Shown here one piece after another: positions 37,901-47,488 of a stretch of DNA of 61,789 bases (position 1 is its first letter; every line of letters begins with the position of its first letter). A model generated the notes under the pieces. The model was not told the origin of the DNA. It saw only the letters and a program-made list of their open reading frames with translations, and did not search any database. Source of the DNA: JAZKBN01 sp040388605 (lineage in GTDB: Bacteria; Bacteroidota; Bacteroidia; Cytophagales; Flexibacteraceae); the NCBI GenBank assembly GCA_040388605.1, contig JAZKBN010000057.1, positions 1 through 61,789 of the forward strand, read 5' to 3'. Made by a program: the position numbers and the translations under genes.

Positions 37901-40900
37901 ATCGGTATAATTATCGAACATGATACCTGCGCCGTTGGTCTGCATGGTATTGACAGCGCCATTAATAAGGTTCATACCGGTCATGTTTACGGTCAGGTTT
38001 GCCGGTACATAATCACTCACCCAAACGCTGAAATCAGCACCTTCAATGGTAACGTTCTTTAAGCTGTAATTAGACGAACCCGCCGTAATGGCTGATGTTG
38101 AGCCGGTAAACAATGCATTGTTAATGCGAATGCCCACACCGCAGGCGTTGGCCGCGGTTCCGTTAGCTGTGGAGCCTCCTATATAGCCGCCGTCTATGGT
38201 AACAGTATTGCTGCTGCTGCAATTGAACAGGTAATAACCGTGGCCGTAAAAGGAATAGTAGTTACTTGAGCAGAAGCCGGTACCGGCATCGTATTTCCAA
38301 CCCGCCTTATATACGTTGTTGTTGTTATAGTTCAGGATTGCGTTATCGGTAACATTAAGGGCCATATAACCTGTGAATCCACAATTAGTAAGCCCGGCAG
38401 TATTCTCAGCTGAATTGCTGCTTACAGTGAAATTGCTGTTCAGGCCATGGTTAATATTCAGTATGCAGATTGCGTTGTTTTTAAAGTCACCGTTATCGCT
38501 GCCTGTTGCATTTTGACGGGATAAGTAACAGCCCGCGAGTTTTCCGCTCGAACCGGCTAAACCTGCCGCCTTAAGCGTATTATTGCTTATTGTGCCCGTG
38601 CCTGGCAGATTGAAATCGCGGGTATAAATACTGTTGTATATGCCTTCAATGGTATTTGCGGTAACGTTGGCATAGTGGTTATTGCGCAGCAATATGCCGC
38701 GGCCTGTATAATCAGGATTGGTACTTAACAGGCCGTAATCGGCGCCGTTTGCGCTGATGGTTTTTATCCAGTTGCCGGTAATTACGTTACCGGTTGCCGC
38801 CGTTGTACCCGGCCCGTTCAGTGTAATACCCTGCACCGATACCGATTGTATAATGTTGTTCTGTACTGTGAGGCTGTTGGTGGTGCGCAGCCAGCCTGCG
38901 GCATCGGTTCCGTTGGCTATGGCTCGGGCTGCGGCTGTGCCGGTACCTTCAATGGTCAAGCCCTCAATGGTTACATTATCGGCTGTTACTGTAATCACGT
39001 TACCATCAGAAGAACCGGCGTTTTTGCGGCGTAAAACGGTATGATTTGCCCTTGTGCCGTCTGTACCTGTTTTCAGGTAGTTGTTGCCGCGCAGGGTAAG
39101 GGGCTTGTTAATAAGCAGGTCCTCGTTATAGGTAGTTGATGCAGGCAGCTTCACCACACCGCCTGCCTTAGTAATAAGCACACCGTTGGCAATCACGTTT
39201 TGGCTGTTGCTCATCTGCACCAGGTTCGCCTGTATCTGCCCTGAATCAGGATACGGGTAATACAGGGTTATGTTATTGGCAAAGGTTACATTGAAATTAG
39301 ATGCCGGAATTGTGCTTCCCTGCGTAAGGTTAAGCGCAACAGGCGCTGTTATTGTTACGCTCTCATCAGCGTAATTGCCTCCTGCAAGGTATAGGCGACT
39401 GCCCGGCTGAACCGTGCTTAAACCGACTGTGATACTTTTTAGCGGCAATGCAAATGTGCCTTGGTTGTTGTCGTTACCGGTTACAGGATCAACATAAATA
39501 AAGGGTGGCAGGTTGCTGCCGCCGGTGGCGTTGGCTAATGCAAAATTTCCTAGCGCACTGAAGCTTACCGATGAAGTAATACTTCCTGCAAGCACGGCTG
39601 TTCCTGTTCCGCCTATGTCGTTCCAGGATGAGGTGCCGAAATCAGCAGCAATGCGCAGTTGTGTTTCGTCACTTACCAACTCATCATTATCGTAGCTGAG
39701 CTTTATACTGTTACCTGTAAACGGCGTAGCCGGGCTTTGTGCCAGGTTATAATAGCGGGCAGGCGAAATCTTATCGAGCGAGCCGGGCAGGCTGTTACCG
39801 AGCGAACCGGCAGGCTCATCGTGCAGGGTAAGCGTATATGTGGTAGGTGTGGCGGTACCCTGCGTAAAGTTGAAAGATACAAGCCTGCGGCCAAAACCTG
39901 TAAGCCCTACGGGGTAGTTACCTGTTGCGGCAGAGGTTGAATTCCGGATAAGGGCCATAGGGCCATCCACAAAACCTGTCCCAGTGGTGGTGGCAGTCGC
40001 GCCTGCATTCAAAACCAGCGGGTTAGCAGATGTGGTATAAATAATGCCTGATGTGAGCGTAAGCGTTGTGGCTATGTTCAGCTGCCCGGTAGTGTATATT
40101 TTGGTAGCTGCATTATTAACGGTAAGGCTGCCTATGGCACCGTTGTTTACAGACTTCATATTAAACACAATAGCCGTAACAAGATTCGCCGATTCAGACG
40201 TAGGGTAATTGCTGCCGTTGACCTCCAGCTCATCACGATAAACAGAAGAGAAGAAGTTTTGCACCAGGCTTACATTGCCCACCGCAACCGATGGCTGGGT
40301 GTTTTGAGTGCCGCCTGCCACATAAATTTTAGCCCCGTTTATCTGTATACCAATGGTTGTCTCATTGTCATCCGGGTCGGCTTTCAGCCATGGCGAGAAT
40401 GCAATTTTGGCGCCTGATGCGGAAACATACGTTTGCGTTACACTTTGGCCGGTGCCCGTGGTATTATACACACTGTGCAGCGGCCCCGAAGCATTGCCCC
40501 ACCAGTTGCCTGAAACATCCATAAGCTGCGATGTGATATTGCTCACACAGCGGAAGCCTATGGTATTGCCCTCGAAGCTGTTAAAATTTATATAGTTATA
40601 AGCAGCCCCGGCAGACGCAGAGCCGTAAGTGGCGCTGTTATCCCTTTCAAAATAATCGGCCGAGGGCGATGTGCCTATGCCCGGGAATGGGCAGCCCGGC
40701 GGGTTGGAGTTATTGGGGTTAACATTGCTGCTGTTGGTGGATATTGGTTTATTACCTGCCTGGCCCTGCATGCCTATGTTACAGTTGGTGATGCTGTTAT
40801 AGCGCACCTTCATGCCTGTTCCGGTAACAAAAAGACCTATGCCGTCGCCGGTAACTGCCGTGCCTGCGCATGGGGCGGCAGAGCGTTTTATATTGCTTAT

Positions 40901-43900
40901 ATCGTTATTAATAATAACCACACCCTTGGGAAAATCAGGGTTTACCTGTGCCTGGCTGTTATAAACCCAGTTATGCCTTACAATGGCTATACCTGCATAA
41001 TCGGCGCTGTTGGCAGTTGATGAGGCAGTTTGCCGAACCGTATTGCGTGAAATAACAAAACAGTTGGCACCCGATGTCGACCCGTCGCCGTTGGGGTTCT
41101 TGAACTCTATACCATAAGTCTGGGCGTTGGCGGCATCGCGTGAGAAGCTGTTCACCCCCATGCTTACCGTGTTGCTGTCTACTATAAAGTTACCGCTGCT
41201 TACGGTAAACCATGCGCTTAAACCCACCATGCCGTTGTTCTCGAAAGTGTTGCCCTTCATGAGCACATCGGAGAAGGTAAAGCCGGTATGCAGATCTATA
41301 CCTGCCGAGTTGTTATAGCTGAACTTAGAATTAAGCACATTAAAGCCCGTTATGCCGCCCAGGCCCGATGCCCCGGTAATAGCAGCCATATCGCATATAA
41401 TTCCGCAGCCCGAAGAGCCGGTAACGCCGTTGCTGTCGAAATTGCAGCCGATGATATTACTTGCTCCTAAAGATGCCGGTAAATTAGGATCGATGCCCGC
41501 TGTCTGAAAGCCGTACAGACCATTTAATGAAACAGCCATGTTTTTAAGCAGCAAGTGGTCTCCCGTAAAAGCTGATTGCAGAACCATACCGTACTTAAAA
41601 CCCTGCAGCTTCATGTTTTGCAGCGTTATATTATTCGCATACAGCGTAATGCCTATTTTACCCGAAGCCGAGCTCACACCGTAATTACCGTTAATGATGC
41701 TGGCATATTTTCCCGCGCCGCCCAGTGTAATACTCTTGCTGATGCTGAAACTTTGATAATATTGCCCTGCCGCCAATGTAATGGTTGCGCCGGATGAGGC
41801 CAGCTGCAGCGCTGTAACAATGCTGCCGCCTGCCGGAACCGTAATGCTGCTGCCCGTAATATTATTACTTACAGCCTGCGCCCTTACAAATACCTGGCTG
41901 AACACCTGCCCTATGGCCGGGCTTCCCAGAGCACCTGCCGTTACTGTGCCAAGGCTGACAGGAGAACCCGTTAAGGCATTCAGATATGAGCTTGCCAGCT
42001 GGAATTTGGTGGCATCAATACGTATAACATAATACGCCTGATCATCGGTAAGGCCGCTTATGCTTCCTGCCTGGCTTTCATAAATAATACGCTCACCGGT
42101 TTGGAAGTTATGGGCAACGGGAGCCGTTATACGGTTGGTAGCAACATCTGCGGCAGCGGCTGAGCTTACAACAACCTGGGAGGCATTACCTAAAATAAAA
42201 CCATCAACCACAGCGTTTCCCGAGGCCGGGCCTACAAGGTTGAAATCCTTATTCAGAATAGGCGTTTCAGTATAAGTTCCCGGCTCAACGTATATGTTTC
42301 CGCCGGGGGCAACGGCTTCAACACCTGCTGTAATGGTTCTTTTAGCGCCTTCTGCCGTGTTAGATGTACCCGAGTTGGCATCGTCGCCATCGTTACGCAC
42401 ATATACGTTTACTGATACTTTAACGCCAATGGCAAAAACAAAATCATTGTCGTAGAAGGTAAGCGGGTTAGTTGAAGTAAGTACCGAGCTGCCTGTACCG
42501 CCGCGATTCGCCCATGAGCCGCCGCTGAGCTGGGCCACCACGCTGTTGGCAGGGCTTTGCACTGTTCCGCCGTTCAAATCGGCATAGAATGGCAGGCCTA
42601 CGCCGGCTATTGCCGATACTTTAGCCAAAGTATCCGGCGAGAATACATAATAGTTATCGGATGAAACGCCTACAGGCGGGTTGGCATAAACATCTGAAAA
42701 AGCAGAGCCGGGACCTGCGGTGCTTTGCACAAGGTATGCTGTACCTGCACTCTGCTTCAGGCCGCTTACGGTAAAGGGCCTGAATTTATTAGCGCTTGAC
42801 GGTGAAACCGCGCTTGATGATGAAATACCCAGGGGAAAGGTAAGGTTCACCGGTGATAAAAGCGTGCTGCCCGATAAGCGGTATTTGATGCGCCCGTTTA
42901 CGTAAGAAGTTGCCGAACCGGCAGGCAGCACAGCATCAGGGGCAAGGCCTATTTCGTAGCCGCTCGTGGTAAGAATGCCGTTTGCCAAATCAAGCGAACC
43001 CACGGTAATATTTTGCCCTAAGGTTATATAGTTGTTTGCACCTGTTTTGTCGATGCGCAGGGTACCGAAACCGGGAGCGATCTTATAAGCAAAAGCTGAT
43101 GCGGTTCCGCTGCTTCCGCCAAAAACAAGCACGGAAGGCGAAGCGCCTTTAACGGTACCTGCAGTGCCTGATGTTGAGCCGCTCAGCGTAAAGGTATTGG
43201 TGTTAATATCAAGGGTGTCGGTTGCGGATACGGTAAGCGTACCTGTAACCTCGGCATTGCCCGTAAGCGACTTCCTGAGCGTTCCGGCTGAAAGGCTGAG
43301 GTTGGTATAAACAGCCGGGAAAATGGTTTGAGCAATGCCGCCCCCATAAGTTACAACCGAAGTTGCCGTATTACTGAGCAGGCCGGTAAGTGCATTGGAC
43401 GCACCATTCAGATTAAGCGCCTGTGTGGCGGCAGCGCTCATATTTATATTTACAGCATTAAAGTTTCCTCCTACTGTAAGACTGCGCGAAGCAGTGGCCC
43501 CAAAGCTGATTGTTCCGGCCTGCATATCAAGATTTCCGGCAAGTACGAGGTTAGCGCCCAAGGTGGTTATACCTGTTGCATTGGCCGTATGAGTGAAATT
43601 ATTCAGCCCCCCGGTAATGGCAGGCAGGGCGTAGCCACCGGCACCATCAAGTATGAGGTTTGATGTGGTACCGCCGGTGATAACCGCGCTTGCACCTAGA
43701 GCCGGTAAAGTACCACCCAGCTGCAGCGTATTGGCACCTATAGTCAGGTTGTTGAAGGTGAGTATGCTCAGTGTACCGGCAACCGTAACATCACCGGTAA
43801 AGTTTTTAACCTTGGCTGAAGACGATGCGCCGGATAGTGTCAGGTTTTGGTAAAAATTGCCCGGAACTATGGTTTGCGCCGCATTCGCATTATAAATAAT

Positions 43901-46900
43901 GGTGCTGCCCGAACCTGCCGTGGTTAAAATGCTGCCCATGGCGTTGGTTCCACCGGTCAGGTTCAGGGTATGGTTTTGGCTTATTGTGCCCGCCATATCA
44001 ATTGTTCCGGCCCCGCTCAGGTTGCCTGTAACAGTAACCGTACGGGTGCCTGAGCTGCCGAATGCAAGCGTACCTGTTACAGCCGCCGATGAAAATGTTA
44101 CCGCTGTTGATGTTGTACCCAGGTTAAGCGTACCGCCTGTTCCTATGGTAAGCGTACTCGTGCTTAAGCTGTTTGTGTTCAGGGTACCTAAGGTAAGCAC
44201 ACCTGTTCCGTTCATGGTAAGCGTACCGAACGCTGATGTGCCTGTAATGTTCAATGTACCGCTGCTGCTGTTTAAGCTGCCTATAGCCAAATGAGATGTG
44301 GCTGTGGGAGAGGCAAAATAGATAGCAGAGCTCATGCTGCCGTTCATGCTCAGCGTAGCACCGGCAAGAACCGAGCAGGGTGCAGCAGCTGTGCTGAAAT
44401 CAGCAGATCCGGTTACCGTAGTAGTACCTGCCGAAACGTTTTTATTCCCGGTTCCGCTGAAAGTAAGGTTACGGTAATTGGTAAGCGCAAGCACTGTTTG
44501 TACAATGCCGCCCGAATAGTTTACCGTACTGCCCAGGCCCGGATTCAGGGCGAATGTATTGGTGAGCGTATTGAGCTTAAGCACATGGCCTAAGTCATCG
44601 GCGCTCATGTCAATTATGCCCCCCGCCACAGTGGTAAGCGCACCGACTAAATTCAAGGTTTTAGCACTGCCGTTGTTAAAAATTATCTTTCCGCCTGCTG
44701 CTACGGCTATAGTCCCTGTAAGGGTGGCAGTGGTAGCGCTGGTGCCCAAATCAAGTACGCCGACAGTTGTTACCAAATTGCTTGTACCGTTTATGGCTGT
44801 TGCACCGGTAACAGATAAAGCACCGGCTGAAGCAGCTGTGCCCAGGCTTAATGTACAGCCTGCCGTAACTGTGAGGTTACCGGCCACGTTCAGGACTCCG
44901 CCGGTAAGTACCTTAGTTGCATTCGTTGGTACACCCACAATAAGATGTCCGTAGTTGAACAGTGCCCCGCCCGATGCCACAGGCTGATTATTGCCGCCTT
45001 GGTAAGTAACCGTAGAGGTTGCATTTATACTATAGGTTCCGAAAGCATCGGGCATGGTATTGGTGCCTGTAACGGCATTCCCTATGCTCAGGAAACTCCC
45101 GGCAGGCAGGGTAAAAGTGCCGGTGTTGGTACCGGTTACCGTAAATGTTGAAAGCGCCAGCGTGGGCGTTGTTCCTGAAAGAATCAGGTTACCGGCTACA
45201 TTCAGGTTATTGCCCAAGGTAATAACCGTATTGCCTGTACGGGTGAGCGAAAGGTTATTGATATTGGCAAAACCAACAGGCAGCGTAACCGCCGTGTTCC
45301 CGCTAAGAATAAGGTTAGATGCTGCATTTCCCGGGAAGCAGTTCGCCCCCGTGGTAAAACCGGCGTTGGCGGTAAGTGCATTGCTGCCGATGTCGAATAT
45401 GCTGCCTGCCGTGCTCGCCGTAAAGGCTCCCGACAATGTAACATTACCCGTCATGGTCTTGGTGCCTGCCGAACCCGATATGGTAAGCGCCCCGTAATTC
45501 AGGCTGGGGAAAATGTTTTGGTTAGCGCCGTTATAAGTAATTACGTTACCGGCCACCGTGGTTAAGGTACCTGCACATGCCAGCGTGGCCGAATTAGGAA
45601 CAGCCAGGTTCAGCGCGTTTCCGGCAATGCCGCTCATGGTAATGTTATAAGCGCTGAAACTGCCCGTAGCCGCAACCGATACGGTATGCGCCACTGTTCC
45701 GAAATGCAATGTGCCGCCAGATGCCTGTGTAAAAGCGCCGTTAACGGTCATAATTCCGCCCAGTGTGCCCAAGGTTACCATACCTGTGCTCAGGCTGAGA
45801 TTTCCGTATGCAGGTGTACCGGCATGATTCAGAATTGTGGCTGCCGTTATTGCAGTCATATCCAGGTGCGATGTGGCTGTGCCGCCGGTAAAATATACGT
45901 TAGCGCCTGTTGTTCCGGCAAGGGTAAAGGTATGTCCGGCAGCTATGGTAACCGGGGCGGTTGTGGTGGCACCGAAGGTCATCAGGTCGTTTACGGTAAT
46001 GCTGCCACCTGTTGTCTTGGTTGCCGTACCGGTTCCGCTTATGCTGAGTTTCTGATAATTGGGACTCGCGAACATGGTTTGCAGGCCGTTAGCCGTATAA
46101 GAAACCGTGCTGCCCGAGGCTGCTGTTGTATTGAACGTACCAAGCATGGTTGCCGTGCTCACCCCTGTGAAAGTAAGGGTATGGGCCAGGCCGGACCCGC
46201 TCATATCAAGCACAGCTCCCGGTGAAACAACCATATTACCGGTAATATTTAAAGCCCGGGCCGATGTTCCGAAAGAAAAAGTGCCCGCCTGCACGCTGCA
46301 AATACCGGCTACGGTAGTTGGTGTTGCATTAAGCGTTTTTGTGCCTGAGCCGGAAATGAAAAGGTTGGCATAGCTCCTGGCAGGCACATCCTGATCGGTA
46401 CCTGAATAATTTACGGTACCGGTAAGGGTTACTGTACCTGAAAATGAAGGAAAAGTATTGGTACCGCCTATGCTCATCGTTCCGGCGGCGGCAATGCTCA
46501 GGTTAGTGCCTGAAAAGGTGTTGCTGCCTATATCAAGCACACCGGCGGTAATGGTGCAGGTTCCGTTAACCGTTACAGGCGAAGCCCCGAAGGTTTTGGT
46601 ACCCGTTGCGTTGTTCACTATAAGATTTTGGTAAGCGCCCGCAAACAAGGTTTGGTTACCTGCCGCAGAATAAGTAACCGAGCTGCCCGATGAAGCCGTA
46701 GTATTAAAAGCACCCGACATAATGGCCTGCGAGCCGATGCCTGAGAATGTAAGCGTATGGGCTATGCCCGCACCGCTCATATCAAGCGTACCGGTTGCCG
46801 CTACAGTAAGAGCCGGTAAAACCGATGCTCCCGGAGTTCCGTTGGTAAGCGCAACGGTGCGCAATGTTGAGCCATAAGAAAAAGTACCGTTAGTAACCGT

Positions 46901-47488
46901 AAGGCTGCCGAACGAATGGCCTGAAACACCCAACGTAGCCGTGGCAGAGGGCATATCTATTTCCATGTTCCAGCCGGTGGGCACAGCGCTGTAAGTGGTT
47001 GTGGCCCCTAAAACAGGCATGGTACGGCTTGCACCTATGAACACAATCTTACCGGTGCCGGTTGTTTGTATCATAGTGGCAACGGTAGGGTTTGCATTGG
47101 TATACACACCATCGGCGCCGGTTGCCAAAGCTGTTCCGGTAAAAGTCCTGATGATACCATTGACGTATAAAACCTGCCCCGTCGGCACTATTAATACCCC
47201 CGTAGTGCTTATGTTAACGTTATTAACCGTACAGCTTGCCGATACGGTAAGCGTGTACCCTGTCTGAATAAAAATGTTGCTTGCAGCAGTCAGGTTAGTT
47301 GCCATGGTACCGACAGCCGCACCCCATGTTCCTGATCTCAGCTGCCAGGCTGTTAACTGGCCGGTATTGGTTGTTGCGGTTATCCTGTAATCTCCGTTAG
47401 CACCGTTGCTGTTGCTTTGGGCAAACAGGCCGGTGCCGGTAATTACAAGACAAATAAATATAAACAGCTTTTTGTACAAGTTATTCAT
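31955..47488 (-). CDS. Giant T9SS-exported repeat protein B
   Basis: The product is 5177 aa from the ATG at 47488 (MNNLYKKLFIFICLVITGTG, then LFAQ, a clear signal peptide); the frame is open to 47563 but those 25 residues are not signal-like. The order is: solenoid, haemagglutinin-like repeats ~100-1690 (for example LIVNNATGTKTFGASPVTVN units); a parallel beta-helix block ~1690-2370 opening with VYVRNDGDDANSG; a second from ~2662 (FIYVDPVTGNDNNQG) to ~3380; a third short one from ~3677 (YVDYSLGKDTNSG); more solenoid repeats ~3800-4900 with LRGSSTSVLSITGSG-type phrases; an Fn3-like segment from ~4997 (PVTFLSFDAVRKQNSVSLKW); and the T9SS type A sorting domain from ~5107 (YPNPARGELFIS, ending VYRKLRIL). 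It is a diverged paralogue of giant C, with the same order of blocks. It probably forms a long surface fibre. No enzyme motif seen. Confidence 0.92.
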   Translation of the reverse strand: MNNLYKKLFIFICLVITGTGLFAQSNSNGANGDYRITATTNTGQLTAWQLRSGTWGAAVGTMATNLTAASNIFIQTGYTLTVSASCTVNNVNISTTGVLIVPTGQVLYVNGIIRTFTGTALATGADGVYTNANPTVATMIQTTGTGKIVFIGASRTMPVLGATTTYSAVPTGWNMEIDMPSATATLGVSGHSFGSLTVTNGTFSYGSTLRTVALTNGTPGASVLPALTVAATGTLDMSGAGIAHTLTFSGIGSQAIMSGAFNTTASSGSSVTYSAAGNQTLFAGAYQNLIVNNATGTKTFGASPVTVNGTCTITAGVLDIGSNTFSGTNLSIAAAGTMSIGGTNTFPSFSGTVTLTGTVNYSGTDQDVPARSYANLFISGSGTKTLNATPTTVAGICSVQAGTFSFGTSARALNITGNMVVSPGAVLDMSGSGLAHTLTFTGVSTATMLGTFNTTAASGSTVSYTANGLQTMFASPNYQKLSISGTGTATKTTGGSITVNDLMTFGATTTAPVTIAAGHTFTLAGTTGANVYFTGGTATSHLDMTAITAATILNHAGTPAYGNLSLSTGMVTLGTLGGIMTVNGAFTQASGGTLHFGTVAHTVSVAATGSFSAYNITMSGIAGNALNLAVPNSATLACAGTLTTVAGNVITYNGANQNIFPSLNYGALTISGSAGTKTMTGNVTLSGAFTASTAGSIFDIGSNALTANAGFTTGANCFPGNAASNLILSGNTAVTLPVGFANINNLSLTRTGNTVITLGNNLNVAGNLILSGTTPTLALSTFTVTGTNTGTFTLPAGSFLSIGNAVTGTNTMPDAFGTYSINATSTVTYQGGNNQPVASGGALFNYGHLIVGVPTNATKVLTGGVLNVAGNLTVTAGCTLSLGTAASAGALSVTGATAINGTSNLVTTVGVLDLGTSATTATLTGTIAVAAGGKIIFNNGSAKTLNLVGALTTVAGGIIDMSADDLGHVLKLNTLTNTFALNPGLGSTVNYSGGIVQTVLALTNYRNLTFSGTGNKNVSAGTTTVTGSADFSTAAAPCSVLAGATLSMNGSMSSAIYFASPTATSHLAIGSLNSSSGTLNITGTSAFGTLTMNGTGVLTLGTLNTNSLSTSTLTIGTGGTLNLGTTSTAVTFSSAAVTGTLAFGSSGTRTVTVTGNLSGAGTIDMAGTISQNHTLNLTGGTNAMGSILTTAGSGSTIIYNANAAQTIVPGNFYQNLTLSGASSSAKVKNFTGDVTVAGTLSILTFNNLTIGANTLQLGGTLPALGASAVITGGTTSNLILDGAGGYALPAITGGLNNFTHTANATGITTLGANLVLAGNLDMQAGTISFGATASRSLTVGGNFNAVNINMSAAATQALNLNGASNALTGLLSNTATSVVTYGGGIAQTIFPAVYTNLSLSAGTLRKSLTGNAEVTGTLTVSATDTLDINTNTFTLSGSTSGTAGTVKGASPSVLVFGGSSGTASAFAYKIAPGFGTLRIDKTGANNYITLGQNITVGSLDLANGILTTSGYEIGLAPDAVLPAGSATSYVNGRIKYRLSGSTLLSPVNLTFPLGISSSSAVSPSSANKFRPFTVSGLKQSAGTAYLVQSTAGPGSAFSDVYANPPVGVSSDNYYVFSPDTLAKVSAIAGVGLPFYADLNGGTVQSPANSVVAQLSGGSWANRGGTGSSVLTSTNPLTFYDNDFVFAIGVKVSVNVYVRNDGDDANSGTSNTAEGAKRTITAGVEAVAPGGNIYVEPGTYTETPILNKDFNLVGPASGNAVVDGFILGNASQVVVSSAAAADVATNRITAPVAHNFQTGERIIYESQAGSISGLTDDQAYYVIRIDATKFQLASSYLNALTGSPVSLGTVTAGALGSPAIGQVFSQVFVRAQAVSNNITGSSITVPAGGSIVTALQLASSGATITLAAGQYYQSFSISKSITLGGAGKYASIINGNYGVSSASGKIGITLYANNITLQNMKLQGFKYGMVLQSAFTGDHLLLKNMAVSLNGLYGFQTAGIDPNLPASLGASNIIGCNFDSNGVTGSSGCGIICDMAAITGASGLGGITGFNVLNSKFSYNNSAGIDLHTGFTFSDVLMKGNTFENNGMVGLSAWFTVSSGNFIVDSNTVSMGVNSFSRDAANAQTYGIEFKNPNGDGSTSGANCFVISRNTVRQTASSTANSADYAGIAIVRHNWVYNSQAQVNPDFPKGVVIINNDISNIKRSAAPCAGTAVTGDGIGLFVTGTGMKVRYNSITNCNIGMQGQAGNKPISTNSSNVNPNNSNPPGCPFPGIGTSPSADYFERDNSATYGSASAGAAYNYINFNSFEGNTIGFRCVSNITSQLMDVSGNWWGNASGPLHSVYNTTGTGQSVTQTYVSASGAKIAFSPWLKADPDDNETTIGIQINGAKIYVAGGTQNTQPSVAVGNVSLVQNFFSSVYRDELEVNGSNYPTSESANLVTAIVFNMKSVNNGAIGSLTVNNAATKIYTTGQLNIATTLTLTSGIIYTTSANPLVLNAGATATTTGTGFVDGPMALIRNSTSAATGNYPVGLTGFGRRLVSFNFTQGTATPTTYTLTLHDEPAGSLGNSLPGSLDKISPARYYNLAQSPATPFTGNSIKLSYDNDELVSDETQLRIAADFGTSSWNDIGGTGTAVLAGSITSSVSFSALGNFALANATGGSNLPPFIYVDPVTGNDNNQGTFALPLKSITVGLSTVQPGSRLYLAGGNYADESVTITAPVALNLTQGSTIPASNFNVTFANNITLYYPYPDSGQIQANLVQMSNSQNVIANGVLITKAGGVVKLPASTTYNEDLLINKPLTLRGNNYLKTGTDGTRANHTVLRRKNAGSSDGNVITVTADNVTIEGLTIEGTGTAAARAIANGTDAAGWLRTTNSLTVQNNIIQSVSVQGITLNGPGTTAATGNVITGNWIKTISANGADYGLLSTNPDYTGRGILLRNNHYANVTANTIEGIYNSIYTRDFNLPGTGTISNNTLKAAGLAGSSGKLAGCYLSRQNATGSDNGDFKNNAICILNINHGLNSNFTVSSNSAENTAGLTNCGFTGYMALNVTDNAILNYNNNNVYKAGWKYDAGTGFCSSNYYSFYGHGYYLFNCSSSNTVTIDGGYIGGSTANGTAANACGVGIRINNALFTGSTSAITAGSSNYSLKNVTIEGADFSVWVSDYVPANLTVNMTGMNLINGAVNTMQTNGAGIMFDNYTDPVRNMYVVMDKCTLNAIPNRGMQLMDVLSIDITNCTFTGNCKASISSNGTPPTAADSGAAVIHLRARGGSAAYPGIMNNINITNNYFAGNGKNVIYFDSAVSTSATYYGTFDAPITIQNNSFARVIGQPRGNLNLGGWKYKNKTCIEASGNWWGYTDPANVKTMAGGHNFKADYNGWLNTATDNSVSPGFQPNFDTLNVTNLANAGGSLSSGDVGRFNDALSMLNNGGKIKMQGATAFTGANAADINKDVIITAVSGAQLDMTMDAPGKKVTLGSNLTLTALTLNNGFVVPGAYTLSLPASGLSGGSLNSYVKGKLSLSFPSSTAAAATFPVGTDNTYRPFSFSTTFSTAAANTFTASLTDAGLIRTISPLINIDTASPFRYYTLTRSAGGNTMTSGYVTLNYGTTGSSNDQVTDPPSLRVVSDNGTAAWANLGGAGSSANAGNISSYISFNPMALNNTFNFAIANLKNGTNFGAIFNGLYVDYSLGKDTNSGSAGAPLKTITKAVSMTLPGGTINVVGGQNYPATTINGRVKLVKASGTDAHIAKAIFSGGGEMDTTSTGIVLDAVEMWPGCKLSRALKLAADGALVSIIPGVYNETVNIFRPLTFTTPGGGVTISRLAFNAPGQELKFDSDFIISGRLTLTAGTLNMRNSTLSIKGNLQQSASGFLKSEGGASLVLGGSGDAESPLSFATGYETVDSLVINRSGVVRMGSPITSTGRIILRNGKFDLNGQVLTLSGTSEATDGYLRLTSGSNLNIIGTGPFGSIGFDPTGSIYNTLGSFSFSRGATGSVTLTSDLTVSNTLTVTDGWFGIGSNTLTLGGSFAGAGKLRGSSISNLSITGSGAFSNLIFDETPGANTLQNFTVARGAGNDVTLLSDVVVQNQMNLTSGNLVLNGNALTLNGTAGTGTGQITGSAVSDITIGGSGAFGSFRLNQGTPGTTNVLRNLSIAKGSTGSVTLGGALTVNGNLDLSSGAFVLSSNTLNLTGTATTSGGYLRGSSTSVLSITGSGDLGVLAFDPTSTATSSLNSLNLNRSGGTVTLGSNLSISGSAALTSGTVILNGNAFSMGGTIAGTGKIRGSSTSDLSLSGTGSYTLYPDATTPGSSNMFRTLNLSRNGTVTMGYDLVTGSSGLSLSASVLDLNGQKLTVSGPAAYGSGYIKGSATSDVTFASGSSGATLKMSGSTADKTIRNLVINPGGTNPIGLSSDVYAGTSLTLTSGILGIGSNVLNINGILSGSGTVKGSGSSQVVFGASAASATFTPDQSTPGTTNLFSNFSTGNAAAVVSLGGNANISGTLALTGNIALNDKTLGLSGSISGTGQLTGSANAALNISGTGALTLPLDNSTEGTSNFIKTMAVTRTGGYVGISNNLYSGGISLATGSILDLSGKKLTMTAPITYAGTGSLRGSSASDLVLNAGSAGMVLTFGGTSSEMTLHDFTVNYGTGSNIALGSDLHISGTQALTAGNLNLGSFTLYLDGSANTGSGYLRGSAASNLLFTGGSAYMLNLDAASTPGTSNRINNLSITNSAATVLLGSNARFTGVVTNDGLLALNGNTLELNATSISGTGTLAGSSSSVLSIGGTGPLGSFSFDQSSAANHTLAALSMNRTASGTATIVGDLTVNGNISTTNGLLVDTTGIIDISATSVVTESNANSSRVIGSVRTTRDMASTSTVYNTGMGLTLNAGTTAMGNGTTVTRVTMPAGKTLSANNRSPYGRSIARYYDIEPGNTGAKDAIVTFTYMDAELNGFTAGGLTKVYRAALPYNTPNPGWVAYSGTTAGNVFTNAETIPDFSRITLGGDDFPLPVTFLSFDAVRKQNSVSLKWTTTSEQDAAWFMVERSFDGVTFEQVGKVAAGGNNTGLKAYSFTDNFTDSPAGTVYYRLRQTDINGTYMFSGLRHVNFDKESANIKPGIYPNPARGELFISNAEDGVSLEIYDLTGRQVLNAELPANAASNRVDVSELLPGLYNVLIIRNNERVYRKLRIL
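37350..39505 (-). repeat. Parallel beta-helix block 2 of giant B
   Basis: The block opens with PPFIYVDPVTGNDNNQG, continues with PGSRLYLAGGNYADES, then LRRKNAGSSDGNVITVTADN and VTIEGLTIEGTG, followed by rows of Asn-rich turns (NNIIQSVS, GNWIKTIS) and ending near ASGNWWGYTDPANVKT. The giant C equivalent is about 54540-56820 with the same motif order (DGNVITVTVDDVTLDGLILDGT). Confidence 0.7.
40350..42420 (-). repeat. Parallel beta-helix block 1 of giant B
   Basis: The block opens with VNVYVRNDGDDANSG, a DUF1565-like start, then GGNIYVEPGTYTETP and a linker (HNFQTGERIIYES, then GLTDDQAYYVIRID, QLASSY). Rows of short turns follow (NSKFSYNNSAGIDLHTG, GNTFENNGMVGLS, NTVSMG, RNTVRQ), typical of PbH1 repeats, ending at SGNWWGNASGPLHS and FSPWLKADPDD. 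Giant C has the same block at about 57720-59715 with the same order of motifs. Confidence 0.7.
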
